Below are positions 1 through 6,787 of a stretch of 11,768 nt of DNA, one piece after another. Positions within the stretch are counted from its first letter, which is position 1; the number at the start of each line of letters is the position of its first letter. The stretch is from Cryomorphaceae bacterium. GTDB lineage: Bacteria; Bacteroidota; Bacteroidia; Flavobacteriales; BACL11. The notes below the pieces were generated by a model that had not been told where the DNA came from, searched no databases, and saw nothing but the letters and a program-made list of their open reading frames with translations. Made by a program: the position numbers and the translations under genes. Location of the stretch: the NCBI GenBank assembly GCA_949511925.1, contig CATEYX010000035.1:1-11768 (forward strand). The letters are read 5' to 3'.

Positions 1-200
1 GAAAAAGCGAGCAGCTCTTAAATCCTGATATACATGGTATTGCACCACATAGAGTTTACCTGGTTTCACTACAGCATTACCTGTACATACTTTCTGTTGC
101 ACTTGTCCATACCTTACGGCAGATGGGCATTACCCATTATGTTGCTCTATGGTGTCCGGACTTTCCTCTTCAATAAATTGAAGCGATAGCATCAGTAATT
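1..200 (-). ncRNA. rnpB: RNase P RNA (rnpB), 5' portion, cut by left edge
   Basis: This is the catalytic RNA of ribonuclease P, which removes the 5' leader from pre-tRNAs. Read on the minus strand, the 5' half carries the universal P4 strand GAGGAAAGTCCGGAC at about 171-157, preceded by a P3-like hairpin (CTTCAA..TTGAAG). It is followed by the conserved GCAACAGAAAG block near 100 and the GTGAAACCAGGTAAACTC block near 70-55. A GAGCTGCTCGC segment near 19-9 also fits bacterial A-type RNase P. The RNA continues past position 1, so the 3' part, including the second P4 strand, is missing. The 5' end is placed near 200 because a minus-strand TACTTTTG box lies at 215-208. That end is an estimate good to a few bases. 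It is transcribed divergently from tgt. Confidence 0.93.
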
Positions 201-207
201 ACCTCTG

Positions 208-215
208 CAAAAGTA
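208..215 (-). promoter_or_regulatory. Bacteroidota -7 box for rnpB
   Basis: On the minus strand this reads TACTTTTG, a perfect match to the Bacteroidota TAnnTTTG element. The predicted transcription start is around 202-204, just ahead of the recognisable RNase P RNA. I see no clear TTG -33 element at the usual distance. The box lies inside one arm of the inverted repeat shared with the tgt promoter. Confidence 0.65.
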
Positions 216-251
216 ATTAATAGACATTAGATACTAGAGTATTAAATTAAT

Positions 252-259
252 TACTTTTG
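252..259 (+). promoter_or_regulatory. Bacteroidota -7 box for tgt-lptF/G
   Basis: TACTTTTG matches TAnnTTTG exactly and ends only five bases before the tgt ATG at 265. With a start 4-6 bases after the box, the transcript would begin at or within two bases of the start codon, so the mRNA should be leaderless or nearly so. There is no Shine-Dalgarno sequence. A weak TTAG at 227-230 is the only -33 candidate. Confidence 0.6.
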
Positions 260-264
260 CCAAC

Positions 265-1395
265 ATGAAATTTACACTATTGAAGGAGGATGCGCATTCT
301 AAAGCAAGGTTAGGAGAAATGGAGACTGCACATGGTAAAATAAAGACTCCAATCTTTATGCCAGTAGGTACAGCAGGAACAGTAAAAGGAATACATCAGC
401 ATGAACTTTTAGAAGATACTTTAGCACAAATTATTCTAGGAAATACCTATCATCTTTACTTACGACCAGGACTTGATATTATTGAAGGAGCAGGAGGATT
501 ACATAAATTCATAGGCTGGGAGAAACCTCTACTTACTGATAGTGGAGGATACCAAGTTTATTCACTTTCAGATAGAAGAAAAATTACAGAGAAAGGGGTT
601 AAATTTCAATCTCATATTGATGGAAGCTCTCACTTTTTCACTCCTGAATACGCAATAGATATACAAAGAACAATTGGTGCAGACATCATCATGGCTTTTG
701 ATGAATGTACACCCTACCCGTGCGAATATGATTATGCAAAAAAATCAATGCACATGACGCATAGATGGCTAAAAAGGTGTTGTGATCGCTTTGATACAAC
801 AGAAGGTAAATACGGATACGAACAAACTTTTTTTCCAATTGTACAAGGGAGTGTCTATAAAGATTTGCGCCTGCAGTCAGCTGAAAAAATTGCAAGTTTT
901 GAAAGAGATGGAAATGCTATTGGGGGCCTTTCAGTAGGTGAACCTCATGATATGATGTACGAAATGACAGACATAGTCTGTTCAGTACTTCCATGGAATA
1001 AACCAAGGTATTTGATGGGCGTAGGAACACCAAGGAATTTGCTTGAAAACATTGCTCTTGGTGTAGATATGTTTGACTGTGTTATGCCAACTAGAAACGC
1101 AAGAAATGGAATGCTTTTCACATCAGAAGGAACCATGAATATGAAAAATAGAAAGTGGGCTGACGATTATAGTCCTCTTGACCCAAATGGAACTTCATTT
1201 GTAGACAACACTTATACAAAATCTTATGTGCGTCATCTGTTTGCAAGCAATGAACTGCTAGCAAAACAGATTGCTACTTTACACAATATCCGTTTTTATT
1301 TATGGTTAATGGAACAGGCACAAAAACAAATAGAAGAAGGAACATTTACAGCCTGGAAAAATCAGATGGTTAAAAAACTAGATGTCAGATTATAA
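265..1395 (+). CDS. tgt: tRNA-guanine(34) transglycosylase
   Basis: This enzyme exchanges the wobble guanine of GUN-anticodon tRNAs for a queuosine precursor in the cytoplasm. The protein has 376 residues, the usual bacterial length, and is a full TIM-barrel TGT. It shows TDSGGYQV at 91-98 with Asp92 as the likely general acid/base. It also has the substrate-binding GGLSVGE segment at 220-226 and FDCVMPTRNARNG at 270-282 with Asp271 as the nucleophile. The start fits the family N-terminus (MKF.LL...ARLG). Oddly, the region that normally holds the zinc-binding CxCxxC (about 309-314) reads GTSFVD, so all three cysteines are absent while the histidine (His340, in TLHNIRF) remains. From memory, relatives in Bacteroidota share this loss. 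The next gene starts on the base after the stop codon, so the two are surely co-transcribed. Confidence 0.97.
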   Translation: MKFTLLKEDAHSKARLGEMETAHGKIKTPIFMPVGTAGTVKGIHQHELLEDTLAQIILGNTYHLYLRPGLDIIEGAGGLHKFIGWEKPLLTDSGGYQVYSLSDRRKITEKGVKFQSHIDGSSHFFTPEYAIDIQRTIGADIIMAFDECTPYPCEYDYAKKSMHMTHRWLKRCCDRFDTTEGKYGYEQTFFPIVQGSVYKDLRLQSAEKIASFERDGNAIGGLSVGEPHDMMYEMTDIVCSVLPWNKPRYLMGVGTPRNLLENIALGVDMFDCVMPTRNARNGMLFTSEGTMNMKNRKWADDYSPLDPNGTSFVDNTYTKSYVRHLFASNELLAKQIATLHNIRFYLWLMEQAQKQIEEGTFTAWKNQMVKKLDVRL

Positions 1396-2472
1396 ATGAA
1401 TAAACTAGATTGGTATATTGTTAAGAAATTCTTGGGTACATTCTTTTTTACCCTAGCTTTGATATTACTGATTGTTATCGTTTTTGACATTTCAGAAAAA
1501 ATAGATGACTTTTTGGAAAGTGAAGTGACAATAAAATCCATAATTATGGATTACTACCTAAACTTCATTCCTTATTTCGGCAATCTATTTAGCCCACTCT
1601 TTATTTTTATTTCAGTTATCTTTTTCACTTCCAAAATGGCAAATGATACTGAAATAATTGCCATATTCAATAGTGGCATGAGCTTTAAACGGTTGCTAAA
1701 ACCTTTTATGATATCTGCAGTAGTGTTAGGAGCTTTATCTTTTGTATTAGGAAACTTCATCATCCCCTCTTCCAATAGTGAAAGGATTAATTTTGAAAAC
1801 AAATACCTGAAAAATAAACGCTATTCTCGTGCTAAGAACATTCATATGCAGATACAACCCGGGCAATATATTTATATGGAAAGCTTCAATTCTACAAGAA
1901 ATATAGGTTATAAATTTACTTTGGAAAATTTTAATAATGGAAAGTTAGTGTCAAAATTAAAGTCCGACTACATACAATACGACACGCTTAGCCACAAATG
2001 GACAATTAACAAATATGAAGTTAGAGAGTTTAGTAATAATGGTGAGATAATAAGCAATGGTGCTAGTATTGATACTTCCCTTAACCTTAGCCCTCATGAT
2101 TTTACAAAACGGAAAAGCTTAGTTGAAACCATGAATATGTTTGAACTAAATGACTATATAGCAGATGAAGAACTTAAAGGAAGTGAACAACTTGTTTATC
2201 ATCAAATAGAAAAACACAAGAGGGTTGCCTTTCCTTTTGCAGCAATTATACTTACCCTTATTGCGGTGGCTATTGCTAGTAGAAAAACCAGAGGAGGAAT
2301 TGGTATACATTTAGGAATAGGAATACTAATTGCATTTACTTATATTCTGTTTATGCAAGTGAGTACTACTTTTGCAACCAACAGTAACCTAGCTCCTGGA
2401 CTAGCTGTTTGGATACCCAACCTTTGCTATATGGTTTTGGCTGGTGTACTGCTTTATAAAGCATCAAAGTAA
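1396..2472 (+). CDS. LptF/LptG (YjgP/YjgQ) family LPS-export permease
   Basis: This is a membrane subunit of the LptB2FG transporter, which extracts lipopolysaccharide from the inner membrane and passes it to the periplasmic bridge. The 358 residues show the family plan of three N-terminal membrane spans (about 12-30, 59-78, 102-122), a periplasmic beta-rich domain (about 125-270), and three C-terminal spans (about 277-295, 303-322, 335-354). The N-terminal pattern (DWYIVKKFLGTF, then VFDISEKIDDF) is typical of Bacteroidota members. I cannot tell LptF from LptG by eye, so no symbol is given. The ATG begins on the base after the tgt stop, which implies translational coupling. The partner permease and the ATPase LptB are not in the window. 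The tgt-permease pairing is, to my knowledge, common in this phylum. Confidence 0.92.
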   Translation: MNKLDWYIVKKFLGTFFFTLALILLIVIVFDISEKIDDFLESEVTIKSIIMDYYLNFIPYFGNLFSPLFIFISVIFFTSKMANDTEIIAIFNSGMSFKRLLKPFMISAVVLGALSFVLGNFIIPSSNSERINFENKYLKNKRYSRAKNIHMQIQPGQYIYMESFNSTRNIGYKFTLENFNNGKLVSKLKSDYIQYDTLSHKWTINKYEVREFSNNGEIISNGASIDTSLNLSPHDFTKRKSLVETMNMFELNDYIADEELKGSEQLVYHQIEKHKRVAFPFAAIILTLIAVAIASRKTRGGIGIHLGIGILIAFTYILFMQVSTTFATNSNLAPGLAVWIPNLCYMVLAGVLLYKASK

Positions 2473-2584
2473 ATAACCATATCAACTCTTTTCTAGAAAC
2501 TACAATAATCTACATATGATAATGATTTTTATAGTCTAGTAATTGATTCAAATAAACTCGTAACAGATACGTATATTATTGGTC

Positions 2585-2601
2585 GTGAAGTATGGCTTCA
2601 C
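2585..2601. other. Small perfect hairpin upstream of the terminator
   Basis: GTGAAG-TATGG-CTTCAC forms a 6-bp stem with a 5-base loop between the permease stop and the bidirectional terminator. No T-run follows, so it is not an intrinsic terminator by itself. It may stabilise the 3' end of the tgt-permease mRNA, or be chance. The remainder of 2473-2669 shows no gene or tRNA. Confidence 0.3.
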
Positions 2602-2620
2602 TAAATTCATAAAGAAATAA

Positions 2621-2644
2621 AAAACCTCCCAATTGGGTGGTTTT
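2621..2644. terminator. Bidirectional intrinsic terminator
   Basis: AAAACCTCCC, loop AATT, then GGGTGGTTTT gives a 10-bp stem with one T-T mismatch. It lies between convergent genes: the permease (plus) and the barrel protein (minus, ending at 2670). The T-tract is stronger on the minus strand (six Ts, then a T-rich stretch), so it most clearly serves the barrel-protein gene. On the plus strand TTTTCTATAAT gives a weaker tract. Confidence 0.85.
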
Positions 2645-2669
2645 CTATAATATTAATTAATATAATCTA

Positions 2670-3341
2670 TTATCTACCTAAATGTAATGCAATACCAAGA
2701 TTAAAAGTCATTCCTGACATATTAATCTTTAAATCTTCTAAATTTCCAGAACTATTCATATAACCATCCTCTATAGTAACACTAGACATAGCGTAGCCCA
2801 CTGAAGGATTTAATGAAATGTTATCAGATAAAGAAATAGCATAACCTGCACCAAACTGTAAAATACTCATAGGGCTTGAATCATCAACTGTTACGGTAGG
2901 ATTTCCAGTTGATTCTGATTTATTTGAAGTAGACGTAGAGCCAAAACCATAAGCAGTTTGTAACCAAACACCTGATTCTCCAAAATAATACCTAACAGAT
3001 GGACCAATCACCATTGTACTCTCCGTTGATTTATCTAAAGATGAATAACCTGAATTCGAATCTTCCTGAGTTGTACTTTCTGATTTATTAGAAAACATTA
3101 AGCCAATTGCTAATCCATCTGCAACAAAATACGCCCCCATAAGCTTAATCTCCATACTACTTGACTTTAATGAATTATCATCATCCCATGCATCACTAGG
3201 ATCCATACCTGTAACTCCTTGTGATGCAAAATCAAAGCCTGTAGCTCCAGAAAGCAAGAAAGTACCTGCTTCTGTTTCTGCTTGTGCAAATACTCCTACA
3301 CTTAAAAGTGTCACACACATAATTGTAAATATTTTTTTCAT
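2670..3341 (-). CDS. Outer-membrane beta-barrel protein (small porin/OMP type)
   Basis: The 223-residue secreted protein is best read as a small outer-membrane beta-barrel of unknown specific function. Residues 1-20 form a clear signal peptide (MKKIFTIMCVTLLSVGVFAQ) with likely cleavage after Ala19 or Gln20. The mature part alternates amphipathic strands (for example MEIKLMGAYFVADGLAIGLMF, 63-83, and VIGPSVRYYF, 111-120) with Ser/Thr/Asp/Asn-rich stretches that would be surface loops (about 86-108 and 134-157). The repeated strand-turn-strand pattern and a C-terminus ending in a strand (MTFNLGIALHLGR) fit the OMP beta-barrel superfamily (OmpW/OmpA-barrel-like), but I cannot name the family. 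It is monocistronic, with its own terminator just downstream. Its promoter is unclear; a weak TATATTTA box on the minus strand at 3406-3399 would give a leader of over 50 bases. Confidence 0.8.
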   Translation of the reverse strand: MKKIFTIMCVTLLSVGVFAQAETEAGTFLLSGATGFDFASQGVTGMDPSDAWDDDNSLKSSSMEIKLMGAYFVADGLAIGLMFSNKSESTTQEDSNSGYSSLDKSTESTMVIGPSVRYYFGESGVWLQTAYGFGSTSTSNKSESTGNPTVTVDDSSPMSILQFGAGYAISLSDNISLNPSVGYAMSSVTIEDGYMNSSGNLEDLKINMSGMTFNLGIALHLGR

Positions 3342-3654
3342 ATTAAATGTTTTAATTTTGCATACTCTATTTAATTGGTTTTCAGCATCCCCTGACTGTA
3401 AATATACAAAAAATAATTAACTGACTTATCCGTATAAATACTGATAGAATACTACTTCACATAAAACTCATTAAATATTTAAAACCAATACACTATAAAT
3501 ATCTAAATAATTTTAAGTCATTTTAAAGAATAACTACTCAAAGTTAATTCAGATAATTATCTAAAATAAGTTTGATTCACTGTACTCGCAATGCCATAAA
3601 AAAACCGAGCATTTGCTCGGCCTTAATTTATCATCTCAACTCTAAAAAAATATA
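3342..3654. other. Intergenic stretch between barrel gene and ettA
   Basis: These 313 bases hold no open reading frame I can support and no RNA gene I recognise. The left part (3342-3410) is the upstream region of the barrel-protein gene. The right end holds the ettA terminator. Between them (about 3410-3590) the sequence is very AT-rich and featureless to the eye. Confidence 0.6.
3598..3620 (-). terminator. Intrinsic terminator of ettA
   Basis: The stem CCGAGC (3605-3610) pairs perfectly with GCTCGG (3615-3620) around an ATTT loop. Read on the minus strand it is followed by seven Ts (3604-3598). It lies about 35 bases downstream of the ettA stop codon. Confidence 0.9.
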
Positions 3655-5346
3655 TTAATCTCTTTTTAGTTTACGGTACTTAATACGCTTAGGAGAAATA
3701 TCACCCAATCTTTTTTTACGGTTTTCCTCATAATCAGAATAACCACCCTCAAAATATACAACATTAGAATCTCCCTCAAAAGCTAAGATATGCGTACAAA
3801 CCCTATCCAAAAACCATCTATCGTGAGAAATAATTACAGCACAACCCGCAAAATTATTTAATCCTTCTTCCAATGACCTTAAAGTATTTACATCCAAATC
3901 ATTAGTTGGCTCATCAAGTAAAAGTACATTTGCTTCTTGCCTTAAAGTTAAAGCTAAGTGCAAACGATTACGCTCTCCACCTGAAAGAACACCTATTTTT
4001 TTGTTTTGATCAGCACCATTAAAGTTAAACTTAGCCACATACGCCCTAGAGTTCATTAACTTTCCGCCAACATTTACCTGTTCCAATCCTCCAGTAATTT
4101 GTTCCCAGATTGTTTTTTCCATATCAATATCGGCATGCTGCTGATCCACATAAGCAATCTTTACTGTTTCCCCAACCTTAAAAGTACCTGAATCAGCAGC
4201 TTCTTGCTCCATTATCATACGAAACAAAGTTGTTTTACCAGCCCCATTAGGACCAACAATACCAACAATACCTGCTGGAGGTAATTTGAAGTCTAAGTTT
4301 TCATACAACAACTTATCACCAAAGGCCTTACTAACTTTTTCAGCATCAATTACATTTGTACCTAACCTTGGTCCTGGTGGAATATATAATTCGATTTTAT
4401 CTTCTTTCTGCCTACCCTCATCACCTAATAGCTTTTCATAATTATCTAAACGCGATTTTGATTTCGTACGCCTTCCTTTTGGTGACATACGCACCCATTC
4501 CAACTCACGCTCTAATGTTTTTCTTCTTTTGCTTTCTGTCTTTTCCTCTCTAGCTAATCGTTTTGTTTTTTGTTCCAACCATTCAGAATAATTACCTTCC
4601 CAAGGAATACCCTCACCTCTATCCAGCTCTAAAATCCAACCCGCTACATTATCCAAGAAATATCTATCGTGAGTGATGGCAATTACAGTTCCTTTATATT
4701 CCGAAAGATGTTGTTCTAACCACAATACGGATTCTGCATCCAAGTGATTGGTAGGTTCATCCAATAATAAGATTTCTGGTTCTTGCAATAACAAACGACA
4801 AAGAGCAACTCTTCTTCTTTCACCTCCTGAAAGTACTGAAACCTGAGCATCTGGTTCAGGACACCTTAAGGCATCCATAGCAATGTTAAGTTTCGTGTCA
4901 ATATTCCAAGCATCAAGGGCTTCAATCTTATCTTGCAACACACCTTGTTCTTTCATCAACTTTTCCATCTTGTCAGCATCCTCATAGTTTTCAGGCAAGC
5001 CAAAAGCATCATTTATTGCGTTGTAATCCGATAAGGCATCAACTGCTTCTTGCATTCCTTCTTTCACAATTTCAATTACCGTTTTACTTTCATCAAGCTT
5101 TGGTTCTTGCTCCAAATAACCAACATTATAGCCATCCGAGAAAGTTACATCTCCTTGAAATGATTTTTCAACACCTGCAATAATCTTTAACAGTGTAGAC
5201 TTACCAGAACCATTTAAACCTATAATACCAATTTTAGCACCATAAAAAAAAGAAAGGTGAATATTCTTTAAAACTTGTTTATTGTTATTGTTGTAGGACT
5301 TAGAAAGCCCTGACATTGAAAAAATTATTTTCTTATCGTCTGACAT
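3655..5346 (-). CDS. ettA: Energy-dependent translational throttle protein EttA (ABC-F)
   Basis: This is a soluble ABC-F ATPase that binds the ribosomal E site and gates the first elongation step according to ATP/ADP level. The 563 residues contain two ABC domains and no membrane spans. Domain 1 has Walker A GLNGSGKST (43-51), signature LSGGERRR (172-179) and Walker B LLLLDEPTNHLD with its Asp/Glu pair near 196-197. An EttA-type arm insertion lies at about 95-145. A charged linker, the P-site-tRNA-interacting region, spans about 255-320. Domain 2 has GPNGAGKTT (365-373), LSGGERNR (454-461) and LLLLDEPTNDLD (about 475-485). The arm and the short C-terminus without an extra coiled-coil tail fit EttA better than Uup or the antibiotic-resistance ABC-Fs. 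It is monocistronic, with its own promoter and terminator. Confidence 0.95.
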   Translation of the reverse strand: MSDDKKIIFSMSGLSKSYNNNNKQVLKNIHLSFFYGAKIGIIGLNGSGKSTLLKIIAGVEKSFQGDVTFSDGYNVGYLEQEPKLDESKTVIEIVKEGMQEAVDALSDYNAINDAFGLPENYEDADKMEKLMKEQGVLQDKIEALDAWNIDTKLNIAMDALRCPEPDAQVSVLSGGERRRVALCRLLLQEPEILLLDEPTNHLDAESVLWLEQHLSEYKGTVIAITHDRYFLDNVAGWILELDRGEGIPWEGNYSEWLEQKTKRLAREEKTESKRRKTLERELEWVRMSPKGRRTKSKSRLDNYEKLLGDEGRQKEDKIELYIPPGPRLGTNVIDAEKVSKAFGDKLLYENLDFKLPPAGIVGIVGPNGAGKTTLFRMIMEQEAADSGTFKVGETVKIAYVDQQHADIDMEKTIWEQITGGLEQVNVGGKLMNSRAYVAKFNFNGADQNKKIGVLSGGERNRLHLALTLRQEANVLLLDEPTNDLDVNTLRSLEEGLNNFAGCAVIISHDRWFLDRVCTHILAFEGDSNVVYFEGGYSDYEENRKKRLGDISPKRIKYRKLKRD

Positions 5347-5367
5347 ATTTTATTATTTTTAGCGTTA

Positions 5368-5375
5368 CAAAAGTA
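5368..5375 (-). promoter_or_regulatory. -7 box for ettA
   Basis: The minus strand reads TACTTTTG, a perfect TAnnTTTG match. The predicted start near 5362-5364 gives a leader of about 16-18 bases before the ATG at 5346. A TTTT run about 20 bases further upstream is the nearest -33 candidate. Confidence 0.6.
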
Positions 5376-5402
5376 ATTATTAAATCCCTTATAATTTAAA
5401 AG

Positions 5403-5570
5403 ATGAAAAAAAGTATCGGAATCGCAATACTCTTAATTGTTATAGGAGTTATTTTCTTATTAGACAACCTTGATTATGTAAATATTTCAGTAGCTGAACT
5501 CATAAGAACCTAATGGCCTGTTATCCTTATTTGGATGGGGATTGAAAAATTAATGCGTGATTTGAAATAA
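5403..5570 (+). pseudogene. Short LiaF/LiaI-like membrane protein gene with in-frame TAA
   Basis: Reading from the ATG at 5403 gives 36 residues (MKKSIGIAILLIVIGVIFLL, then DNLDYVNISVAELIRT), then TAA at 5511-5513. The same frame continues with WPVILIWMGIEKLMRDLK and a second TAA at 5568-5570. Together the parts match the pattern of short LiaF/LiaI-type transmembrane proteins in Bacteroidota: a first hydrophobic hairpin half, 'LLDNL', then '(Y/W)WP-LI' and a second span. The stop sits exactly where an aromatic residue is usual, so a single TAT or TAC to TAA change would explain it. The family role is not well defined; LiaF relatives act in envelope-stress sensing. The end overlaps the convergent radical SAM gene by 21 bases. 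It could be a fresh pseudogene, a sequencing error or a read-through gene; I favour a nonsense mutation. Confidence 0.7.
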
Positions 5571-6485
5571 TCTTCCCTGCATAGCTTCTCTTTCTTCCAA
5601 TCTTTTTTCGACTAAGTGCTTTACTTCAAAATTTTTCAATCCGTATTTTGGATGGATTAACATTCTAGCCGGTGATTCACTAAAAAAGCGTTCAATAATA
5701 ATCTCAGGTTTTAGTTTTTCCACAAAATCAACTACAAAATCAATATATTCGTCCAATTCCATAAAAGTAAACATCTCCGGTGTTTTTTTGAACTGAACCG
5801 CCATCATAGTATGTTTTACAATTTGTAAATGATGAATCTTAAGCGTATTTATAGGTAATTGTGAAACCATCTTTGCATGATTCATCATATCATCTTTTGT
5901 CTCTCCGGGCAACCCTAGAATAAGATGCCCTCCTAAATGCAAACCTCTACCATCAGCTCTTTTAAAAGCATCAATTGCTTCCTCATGAGTTTGACATCTA
6001 TTAATTGCCTCTAAAGTTTCGTTTTTTGTAGATTCTAAACCAAACTCTAGTTTTATAAAATTCCCAGCTGCAGCTAATCCCTCAAGATAATCCAATACCT
6101 CATCTTTTATACAATCAGGACGAGTAGCCACTACTAAACCGATTACATCTTCATGATCCAAAGCCTCTTCATACATTTTCTTTAAATCGGCAAGGGGTGC
6201 ATAAGTATTGGTAAAAGCTTGAAAATAAGCTAAGTATTTTTGAGTTTTATATTTTTTAGAAAAGAATTCTATCCCCTCATTAATCTGTTGTTTTATGGGT
6301 TTAATGGGCTTACAATAATCAGGATTGAAAGTATTATTATTGCAGTAGGTACAACCACCTACACCTTTTGTCCCATCTTTATTAGGACAAGTAAAGCCAG
6401 CATCAATGGACACCTTTTGTACTCTCGTATTAAATTTTCTTCTGATAAAAGAAGAGAAATCGTTATAGCGTTTTTCTGTTTGCAT
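5550..6485 (-). CDS. YhcC-type radical SAM protein (TIGR01212 family)
   Basis: This is a radical S-adenosylmethionine enzyme of the YhcC family, whose substrate is, to my knowledge, unestablished. Counting from the start chosen here it has 311 residues, close to E. coli YhcC. The [4Fe-4S]/SAM cysteines are Cys33, Cys45 and Cys48 (FTCPNKDGT...GGCTYCNN), with the long first spacing typical of this family rather than CxxxCxxC. Further family blocks are FQAFTNTYAPL (about 88-98), KLEFGLES, HLGGHLILGLPGET and LKIHHLQIVKHT. An upstream in-frame ATG at 6518 would add 11 residues. I reject it because a TATTTTTG promoter box lies at 6500-6493, downstream of it, and because MQTEKRYNDFSSFIRRKF is the usual family beginning. 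The 3' end overlaps the interrupted LiaF-like gene on the other strand. Confidence 0.9.
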   Translation of the reverse strand: MQTEKRYNDFSSFIRRKFNTRVQKVSIDAGFTCPNKDGTKGVGGCTYCNNNTFNPDYCKPIKPIKQQINEGIEFFSKKYKTQKYLAYFQAFTNTYAPLADLKKMYEEALDHEDVIGLVVATRPDCIKDEVLDYLEGLAAAGNFIKLEFGLESTKNETLEAINRCQTHEEAIDAFKRADGRGLHLGGHLILGLPGETKDDMMNHAKMVSQLPINTLKIHHLQIVKHTMMAVQFKKTPEMFTFMELDEYIDFVVDFVEKLKPEIIIERFFSESPARMLIHPKYGLKNFEVKHLVEKRLEEREAMQGRLFQITH

Positions 6486-6492
6486 ATTATTG

Positions 6493-6500
6493 CAAAAATA
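6493..6500 (-). promoter_or_regulatory. -7 box that fixes the radical SAM gene start
   Basis: The minus strand reads TATTTTTG (TAnnTTTG). The predicted start at about 6487-6489 leaves only two to four bases before the ATG at 6485. The box lies between the two candidate ATGs (6518 and 6485), so only the downstream one would be on the mRNA. Confidence 0.55.
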
Positions 6501-6528
6501 GGACTTTATCAACAACAAACACTCGCAA

Positions 6529-6560
6529 TTTTCGTATTAAGAAAAGAATCATTAAGTTTG
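6529..6560 (+). promoter_or_regulatory. Probable promoter of the 69-residue protein gene
   Basis: TAAGTTTG at 6553-6560 matches TAnnTTTG. A TTTTCG at 6529-6534, about 19 bases upstream, is a plausible degenerate -33 element. The predicted leader is about 12-14 bases. It is divergent from the radical SAM promoter. Confidence 0.5.
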
Positions 6561-6577
6561 TCTCGGTATTAAATTAA

Positions 6578-6787
6578 ATGGCAGAAAAAAAACAATCTTC
6601 TTTTGAAAAAGTTGGCTATATGAAACAGTTGCCAACTAATGCTGACATAAGCGATTATGAAAGTATTTTAGTGAAAAATAATGAAGGAAAATTCACTACA
6701 CTCTATCGTAAAATAGTTGAAGAAAGAAAATATGATGATACAACTAACTTTAGTGAGAGTTGGGATGTATTTAACTCTTTACTCTAA
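6578..6787 (+). CDS. Small hypothetical protein, 69 residues
   Basis: I do not recognise this family. The 69-residue product is hydrophilic, with no signal peptide or membrane span, so it should be cytoplasmic. It is lysine-rich at the N-terminus (MAEKKQSSFEKVGYMKQ) and ends in an acidic-aromatic segment (YDDTTNFSESWDVFNSLL). Support for a real gene is a proper ATG, a promoter-like TAAGTTTG upstream, no competing gene on either strand over most of its length, and a 3' end that interlocks with the convergent DUF6356 gene: the two stop codons overlap within 6784-6787. The mix of charged residues and a plausible fold boundary look protein-like, but the function is unknown. Confidence 0.65.
   Translation: MAEKKQSSFEKVGYMKQLPTNADISDYESILVKNNEGKFTTLYRKIVEERKYDDTTNFSESWDVFNSLL

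Larger units (their letters stand above)
207..260. repeat. 15-bp perfect inverted repeat with two divergent -7 boxes
   Basis: The arms are GCAAAAGTAATTAAT at 207-221 and its exact reverse complement at 246-260, with 24 bases between them. Each arm contains one outward-facing TACTTTTG box, one for rnpB and one for tgt. A smaller palindrome, ATACT-AG-AGTAT, lies inside at 231-242, slightly off the centre of the large repeat. The symmetry could simply come from two copies of a strong core promoter, or it could be an operator. The sequence alone does not decide. Confidence 0.8.

Noticed and set aside
207..260. The inverted repeat as the end of a mobile element or an attachment site
   Set aside because: Both arms are explained by promoter boxes facing rnpB and tgt, no target duplication is seen, and the 24-base interior cannot hold an element.
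3655..5346. The ABC-F protein as an antibiotic-resistance factor
   Set aside because: The arm region, motif set and short C-terminus fit the housekeeping EttA group; there is no resistance context.
5511..5513. Recoding of the TAA as selenocysteine or pyrrolysine
   Set aside because: Those use UGA and UAG. UAA has no ordinary amino-acid recoding in this phylum, so mutation or sequencing error is more likely.
6486..6518. Eleven-residue N-terminal extension of the radical SAM protein from the ATG at 6518
   Set aside because: A -7 promoter box lies downstream of that ATG at 6500-6493, and the family N-terminus begins at the internal ATG at 6485.
6240..6572. 110-residue plus-strand frame antisense to the radical SAM gene
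   Set aside because: It lies almost entirely opposite a conserved coding region and across its promoter; this is a shadow frame.
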